Shown here: positions 58,482 through 64,000 of the stretch, one piece after another
Layout: each line of letters opens with the position of its first letter
Numbering within the stretch: position 1 is the first letter of the stretch
DNA from: Siphonodentalium dalli
Taxonomy: Eukaryota > Mollusca > Scaphopoda > Gadilida > Siphonodentaliidae
Direction: 5' to 3'
Length of the DNA: 64,000 nucleotides
Assembly: GCA_032622095.1 (NCBI GenBank)
Contig: CP136066.1
Coordinates: 226,366,961 to 226,430,960 of the forward strand
Program-made: the position numbers and the translations under genes
Notes under the pieces: generated by a model
What the model saw: only the letters and a program-made list of their open reading frames with translations
Databases searched by the model: none
What the model was told of the DNA's origin: nothing

Positions 58482-59853
58482 AGTTGTTGGTAGTCACAAA
58501 GGTTTCACTGAAATGGCCCCTGATGGAGGCTAGAGAGAATTGTGACAGAGTGAGAGGGTTCCTGGGTGAGAAGACTGACTGAAATTGATTATTTAGGATA
58601 TTTGCTTTGTCTATATTGAGTGTTTGTATTGTACCTGCTGGGTCTTTTATGGGTCCAACGCTGCTCTGGGACTGTTTGGTATTCTTAATAAATGAGAACA
58701 GACTCTTAGTAATTGGTCCGTAGTTGTTGTTTTGAGAGTCGTCACGTGTGTTTTCATTGGCAACTTCAAGGATGGTGCTGAGGTGTTTATCATATGCCAG
58801 CTTAATTTCTTTCTTAGCTAGACGTTTCATGGCCCTGTGCTTTTGTTTAATTACTGGGCTGACTGATCTTTTCATCTGTTGGTATAGGTGGTCCCTCCTT
58901 TTGATAATGCGCTTGATACGTTTGTTGATCCAGGCCAGAGGTGTTTTGGTTTTAATGTTTTTCTTAGGGACAAATTTTGAGGTACCTATTTCAATGTGGT
59001 GTTTGAACTGGGTCCATATTTCCTCTACTGATATCTTGGAGCAAAAGATGGTGGCAAAGTTAGTTCGGATGTATTCCCTGAAGCTCTCCCAGTCTGCTTT
59101 GGAGTATAGATATACTGTTCTAGGTGATGCTTTGGTGATTGATGGTTTCAGATTTGCTTTTATGCATACAATATCGTGGTCGGATACTCCTGAATTTATG
59201 TTGATTGTTTGTATGTGTGCGGGATCTGATGTTAAGACCAGGTCTAGAGTGTTTTTGTCTCTGGTTATCCCTCTGACTACTTGTGTTAGTGAGAAATCGT
59301 CAAGTAGGTCGATAAATTCTTCATAGAGCTTTAGGTTGGGACACTTGCTTCTTATTTTGGGTATATTTTCCTTGTCCCAATCGAGATTAGGGAAGTTGAA
59401 GTCCCCGGTTACCCAAATGTGTCCATTTAATTTAGCAATTGATTCTAGATTAAGGTTCAATGCATCTATGCTATCTTTGTCACTTTCTTCAAGGCGGTAG
59501 AAAGCTCCAAGATAAAGTGCCTTACATGAGTGAAGTTTGATTTTCACCCATAACTTTACGCTTTCCTGTGGTATGTTGGATGGTAGAGAGCGTTCTGTTA
59601 CTGTCAGGCAGTTTTTGACAATGATGCAAACCCCTCCTCCCTTTGCTTTGAGTCTGTCCTTTCTAAATATTGCATACCCGAGAGACTGTGGCAGGATTTC
59701 ACCATCAGCGATGTGTGGTTTCAACCATGTTTCGGTCCCAACAATTATGTCAGGAGACTCAGTTTCAAGAATGGCTTGCAGTTGATCTCTTTTATTCATG
59801 ATGGAACAGAAATTTATGTTCAAAAGTTTAAGTCTCGTTGTTTTAGGATTCAT
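58474..59853 (-). pseudogene. LINE apurinic-like endonuclease and linker region
   Basis: 459 open codons from ATG 59853. Endonuclease motifs: NINFCSIMNKRDQL near the start, TETW with the catalytic Glu at 41, GDFN at 150-153 and SDHD at 224-227, all in the order of exonuclease/endonuclease/phosphatase enzymes. About 230 further residues, rich in Lys/Arg, lead to the RT. The frame is lost by a slip near 58485 just before the RT begins, so the protein is cut off. This part alone looks intact. Confidence 0.85.
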
Positions 59854-60036
59854 GTTCCATGACTTTTTTAGTTAGCGGCTTGTTTATAATCGATTGGCTA
59901 GCTTCGTTTCCATGCTGGGTGGCCGGATCAAGTTGCTGGTTATAGACACACTGGTCCAGGTGCTACCATGGCTGCGTAACTTTATAACCCTGTGGTGACT
60001 TCAGTACTTAGCATTCTTTAATGTGCACACACTGAG

Positions 60037-60516
60037 GCTGATGGGGTCATTGTCACAAGGCATCGATCACATTCGTAGCCAGCTTTTTAAATCGATCACA
60101 AATGTAGCCAGCTTTTCTATGGCGATCACATTTGTAGCCAGCTTTTCATATTCAGGCGAGCCTCTATGAACACGATCAGGTTAACCTCATTTTTCTGAGT
60201 TGATGGATGAACAACAACTTGAATTTTGTTTTGATATTAACTAGTTCATCTAATAACCTGAGGTTTTCTATCAATGTCGATGGAATGCTCGAATTATATT
60301 CCAATATAAGTTGATAAAGGAAGTCAGTTTTGGAGCATGACGTCGACATTTTAGTCACCAACGTGATAACGTCATATTTCGCGCCATATAATGCATGCAA
60401 TTAGAATAGCTGGCTACGAATGTGATCGCGGGTGAAAAAAGCTGGCTACATTTGTGATCCATTTAAAAAGCTGGCTACGAATGTGACCGGAGCCTTGTGA
60501 CAATGACCCCATTGGT
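60037..60516. mobile_element. MULE-like foldback element with 9-bp target duplication
   Basis: Ends GCTGATGGGGTCATTGTCAC and the complement of ACCAATGGGGTCATTGTCAC. Inverted arms of about 110 bp each contain three direct copies of GATCACA(T/A)T(C/T)GTAGCCAGCT-type units. CACACTGAG at 60028-60036 and 60517-60525 is a 9-bp duplication, which with long arms suggests a Mutator-like element. A 74-codon ORF in the centre (60400-60176, minus) has no recognisable domain. Confidence 0.7.
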
Positions 60517-61546
60517 CACACTGAGACGGGTACACGGGTCAGCAATTAATGTCCGCACCCGATCGGACAACGTACTGCACCCACGACAACATACCTACAA
60601 ATCTTGTAACGGGGGGAAGTTGGCATTTTGCATTTGTATCTTCATTCAGTGATCTCGAATGAGACTTTTCAACCTGACAAACTTGGTATCTGAACAAGTT
60701 CTGATTTTTGTCAGATTACCCTGAACAGGTTGCGATCACTGGTCAGCTAGCAATAAATATGAGAGACCAGTATGCTACCTCTCGGCTACCGACTTCCCGA
60801 GTTTATAGCCTGAGGGTTATAGAATATGTAATGCCAATACCCCCCCCCCCCCCTCCAAATCCAAATCAATCTAGAAGGGTTAATGTCGATCAGGAAAAAA
60901 TAACATCAATACGCAATATAATTATGTCTACTTAAAATATAAACTAAAAAACAAAAAACATTGACCAGTACCGGTACTTCCGGCCATGTACACTTTTAGA
61001 ATGGTATCATAAATTCTAAGGCTCATTTGAATTATTGACTGTGAGTATGGCAACAATCATTGGATCATTGTTACCCCAGTTTGACAAGAAAAGACATAGT
61101 TGTGAAATAGATAATATAGAAGAAAGATAGAAGGAACAACTGGAATTCACTTTATTCAGTCAATCAGTGTTTTGTTGACATTGATTTACAGCCTAACTAG
61201 TAAATTGTGGAATACCCAGACAAAGTCAACCTGCACATGACAATGCACAACCTAATTTAGCATAAATTCTGGTTTATGCAGCTGTTAATATACCTGTAAA
61301 ATTACAAAACAAGATATACAGCAGATGAAGAACACGCCACGAAATAATTTCGTAAACAAATCGATTTCCCGTTGCACTCACGATCGAGCAAATATTATTG
61401 GGCTGATTTAGAGATTGGGCGATAAGATGGGCGAGGTTAAAATGACTGCAAATTAAATTTTCGGCAAACAATATTTCGGGAAGGTAACACTTTGGTGAAC
61501 TGTCATCACGGTCAGGGCTTCGTTGAAAACCAAAGAGGTGATATAC

Positions 61547-61619
61547 CAAGTGTAGCATTTGTGTCGAGCTGGAACACTTTTAAAAGATCATTTCGCTCTT
61601 TTTCTGTGACAGGCGCCAT
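61547..61619 (-). CDS. J-domain protein gene, exon 1
   Basis: 24 codons and one base from ATG 61619. The context GCCATGG has G at -3 and +4, a strong start. It reads MAPVTEKERNDLLKVFQLD then TNATL: helix I of a J domain (LLKVFQLD). An out-of-frame ATG five bases earlier (61624) would run into a stop. Donor G-GTATAT in phase 1 joins exon 2 as L-VDIKK. There is no signal peptide, so the protein is expected to be cytosolic or nuclear. Confidence 0.85.
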
Positions 61620-61664
61620 GGCATGAGAGCTCATCCATGAAAGATCCCACGGAATATACGTTCA

Positions 61665-61681
61665 TGACGTAATCACACGTG
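61665..61681. promoter_or_regulatory. CRE-like site next to E-box upstream of exon 1
   Basis: TGACGTAA (61665-61672), a CREB/ATF-type site, and CACGTG (61676-61681), an E-box, lie four bases apart, about 45-60 bases upstream of the start codon of the J-domain gene. They are a plausible core promoter for a housekeeping or stress-responsive gene. Confidence 0.45.
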
Positions 61682-61957
61682 ACTGAGTTATTTTTGAATT
61701 TTTGCTGGGTTTCCCCAGTTCGGAATTCTCAGAATAAGTGGTTGCACTTTTTACCGGAGATGGGTCATTTCGCATTTAATATTGCGGATGTAGAAATATT
61801 CGAGGGTGTCAGTTCTTTAGCAATAAACCGACCGTTAATTGTGAATTTTAATCCGATTTTAAGATTTTCTAATTTTAATTTTATAAATCAGGGCCTGTAA
61901 TTTTACATGGGACACCGTTCTTCTATTTATTACCTATTTAGTGAGAAATAATTCATT

Positions 61958-62212
61958 TTATGATGTCACTTAATGAATGTATTATACCACGAAATAGAAT
62001 ATATGAAATCATTAAATATTTTATGATATAACAAAATTATTTTAAGATATCACTAATTCGAAGTTGTGATATCATAAATCAATTTTTTGGATATCACAAA
62101 ATCGATCGAATTATTGATATCACAAAATAGTCAGCATTTAGTGATATCAATAATTATATTTTGTGATATCATAAATTAATTTTGATTTCATAAAATTGAA
62201 TTTGTGATATCA
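61958..62212. repeat. cluster of TGATATCA-type motifs
   Basis: About a dozen copies of TGATATCA, GATATCAC or TTATGATAT-like words stand in both orientations with spacers of roughly 10-25 bases in very AT-rich DNA. The unit is not a regular tandem. Confidence 0.7.
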
Positions 62213-62255
62213 ATAAATAGAAAATGGCATACCTTACTCGTATTTAGATTCGCGC

Positions 62256-62312
62256 AGAACTATTTTTCGCGCATCCGTCGATGCGCGAATTTAAACTGAG
62301 CGAAAAATAGTA
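62256..62312. repeat. nested inverted repeat
   Basis: TTCGCGCATC-CGTC-GATGCGCGAA is a perfect 10-bp stem, enclosed by a second dyad, GAACTATTTTTCGC / GCGAAAAATAGTAC. It may be a small foldback remnant. Confidence 0.6.
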
Positions 62313-62479
62313 CGACTCTGAATTTAAAATATACCACATGGAAAACATGAGAGTTATGTTAATGAGTTACAATGATACAATCATTAATCTGCAGGATGCT
62401 AATCCGTCGTGGTCGTGTTTAATATATACATAATATATCTTCAGAACAACTAAAGAACTGAAACTGTCTGAGACCCAAT

Positions 62480-62945
62480 ACTTTTAATGTGTACCCATAC
62501 CATGTATAGTACACATAATGCTGACGTCCGGATCAACCATCCGTCATTCGACCGTCCGTATTTCTGACCGTCCGTCTGTCCGTAGACACTTGCTATCCGA
62601 TTCGATTGCTCAAGTATTTTTTGTATCGGTTCGTATTCAAGTTTTATGTGCATGTTTATGATGACACACCCCTCACCTGTATGTTTTTTGGTATCGATCG
62701 GTTGATCGGTTTAGAAATTATTAACACTTTGCATCCACACATGGGCATGTGCTATCCGATGCTATAACCGAAGTGTTTTTTGTCCGATTGTGTTCATATT
62801 TGATATGTAGGTTTATGATGACACATCCCTCACCTGTATAGTTTTTGTTATCGATTGGTTGATCGGTTTAGAAAATAAATAACCATTCACACACGTGCTA
62901 TCCGATGCAATAAGTTGAACATATTCCTTCTGATCTGCCTCATAT
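62480..62945. repeat. dispersed repeat, inverted relative of 10681-11130
   Basis: Contains CCGTCCGTATTTCTGACCGT, then two submodules with GTTTATGATGACACA and GATCGGTTTAGAAA. Ends TCTGATCTGCCTCAT. The orientation is opposite to the copy at 10681. Confidence 0.7.
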
Positions 62946-64000
62946 TTCTTCCTTAGGTATTTCTTAGCACGTTCTTCATCTGAATGGATTTTGGTATCGT
63001 TTAGTTAACCCTTTCTGCTCTTGCTTTTAAATAGAATTAACCCAAGCTGTGTTGACTTAAATATTTTTCATCTGATCAGCACCAAATTTGGTACATATGG
63101 TCCTCACCCCGAAATACAGATCAAGTTCGAATTTGAGATTGATCCGGTATATTTTAACAGAGTTATGCAGAGTTATGGCCATTTAAAATTCAAGTAACTG
63201 ATAATGTAATTACTGCCTGAACTGTGAGCTTAGAAGAGAACTTCTCATCACAGAGAGTGTATTATTGGCACTGAGTTATGTTTAGCTGGACACTAGATAG
63301 ATAGCATGGCTAACAGAGTCTGTTGATAAAATCTGTCAAAACTGTGATTGATGACTCTCTGGTCCAGTTCTGTTTTCTGTGCAATATTAAGTTAACCCCT
63401 TTGTTAAAACAGGTTTTCATGACATTAGAGACTGAGTTATTGTATGGGTTTCTAAATCCAATGACATGCTTTTTATATACGTTTTGTGTTTATGATATGA
63501 ACTTTATCAGTTCATTAGTTTGGGTAAGATTAACCGCATTCTATCCGATTTCATAACTCAAATAAAGGTGTATTTATTTATATACAACTGCCCGCCGTAC
63601 TTCAAACATGATCATTTTTAAATTGTATATTCAACGTGGTTGGAATTGAAGTTTGTTTTTGTTTTTTGTTTTTTAATATCTTTCATTGGGATCAAGACAT
63701 GGACATCAGAAACACATTAGTTCGCAAAAATAGAAGACGACAATGGGGTTTTACATAGAGATCTATAATTCAATCTAGTGGGTTGACTAATATATTTTGA
63801 TGGCACCTGGTTATCATATTTCTATGAAGATACAGAATGTTTCAATAAATGTCCAGGTGCTCCTCTGTTCGTGGTGCTATATACTGACTAAGTATTCTCT
63901 GCTTAACATAAATGCTGCTACATGTTCCCGACACAGAGAGAGATTTTAAGTTGTTTATGTTAAGCTATAATAAATAATCAGTAGCGGACAGATGTACCCT
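62946..64000. other. noncoding stretch, nothing recognised
   Basis: No exon, element ends or array recognised. A sequence near 63060-63180 (CTGATCAGCACCAAATTTGG) resembles the wording of ACGG-tailed dispersed repeats. Confidence 0.4.

Larger units (their letters stand above)
55700..59880 (-). mobile_element. Jockey/CR1-like non-LTR retrotransposon (LINE), defective
   Basis: It codes on the minus strand for an APE-type endonuclease followed by a reverse transcriptase and a C-terminal region. The RT reading frame is broken by several frameshifts, and a hAT element (55850-57033) is inserted near the 3' end. The exact 5' and 3' ends are not visible; the limits given are approximate. It lies in intron 1 of the J-domain gene, in the same orientation. 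Confidence 0.88.
11841..61619 (-). other. gene span: large J-domain (DnaJ-type) protein gene, incomplete at 3' end
   Basis: Eleven exons on the minus strand join without a frame break across every junction (intron phases 1,0,1,1,0,0,0,2,0,0, then a phase-0 donor after exon 11) and give 438 codons. Residues about 10-70 are a J domain with HPD at 39-41, so the protein should stimulate an Hsp70 ATPase. Residues about 75-112 hold a CPCC Cys cluster and an acidic Tyr/Trp-rich segment. Residues about 155-438 are Lys/Glu-rich and probably largely helical or coiled-coil. I do not recognise a named orthologue. No stop is reached, so more exons lie to the left. Small exons unlike their neighbours could be missing from this model, above all between exons 5 and 6. 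Confidence 0.8.

Noticed and set aside
58748-59326. 192-codon plus-strand ORF
   Set aside because: Shadow of the LINE endonuclease frame on the opposite strand; composition is unlike a real protein.
62916-62990. Reverse reading KKYLRKKYEADQKEY as a J-gene exon
   Set aside because: Part of it recurs in the dispersed repeat at 10681, it lies upstream of exon 1 and has no convincing splice borders.

Overview
The window reads as nuclear DNA of a lophotrochozoan invertebrate, most likely a bivalve mollusc. The reasons are AT-rich intergenic and intronic sequence, very long introns with GT-AG boundaries, a dense load of small DNA transposons, a tRNA-derived SINE with an ATCA-type tail, and many elements that run into ACGG-rich stretches. 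The phylum is an inference from repeat style; nothing in the window names the species.

Two host genes can be supported. The larger lies on the minus strand. Eleven coding exons between 61619 and 11841 join in frame into 438 codons of a J-domain (DnaJ/Hsp40) protein. Exons 1-3 rebuild the J domain with an HPD motif, exon 4 carries a Cys cluster and an acidic/Trp segment, and exons 7-11 code for a long charged, probably coiled-coil region. No stop codon is reached, so the gene continues to the left. Exons make up about 1.3 kb of a 50 kb span. The second gene is an intronless secreted C-type lectin-like ORF on the plus strand (829-1530).

Most of the rest is mobile DNA. The main groups are: TTAA-flanked MITEs of piggyBac type (six copies of one family plus two related families); a 69-bp near-perfect hairpin module shared by several terminal-repeat families; hAT-type elements with CAGGG or TAG termini and 8-bp target duplications, two with BED-finger starts of a transposase; a MULE-like foldback with 9-bp duplications; a PIF/Harbinger-like element with TTA duplications; mariner-like TA-flanked MITEs; a palindromic MITE family with internal GAGGTCCCCAGAGGG motifs; and one broken Jockey/CR1-like LINE whose ORF is split by a hAT insertion.

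Layout: 0-2 kb lectin gene; 2-11.8 kb MITEs, a 41-bp minisatellite and a 105-bp satellite; 11.8-61.6 kb the J-domain gene with introns full of nested elements and tandem arrays (notably 44.7-49.9 kb); 55.7-59.9 kb the LINE inside intron 1; 60.0-60.5 kb the MULE-like foldback; 61.5-61.7 kb exon 1 and probable promoter; 61.7-64 kb noncoding sequence with a TGATATCA-motif cluster and one dispersed repeat. All calls come from reading the sequence; no database search was run.
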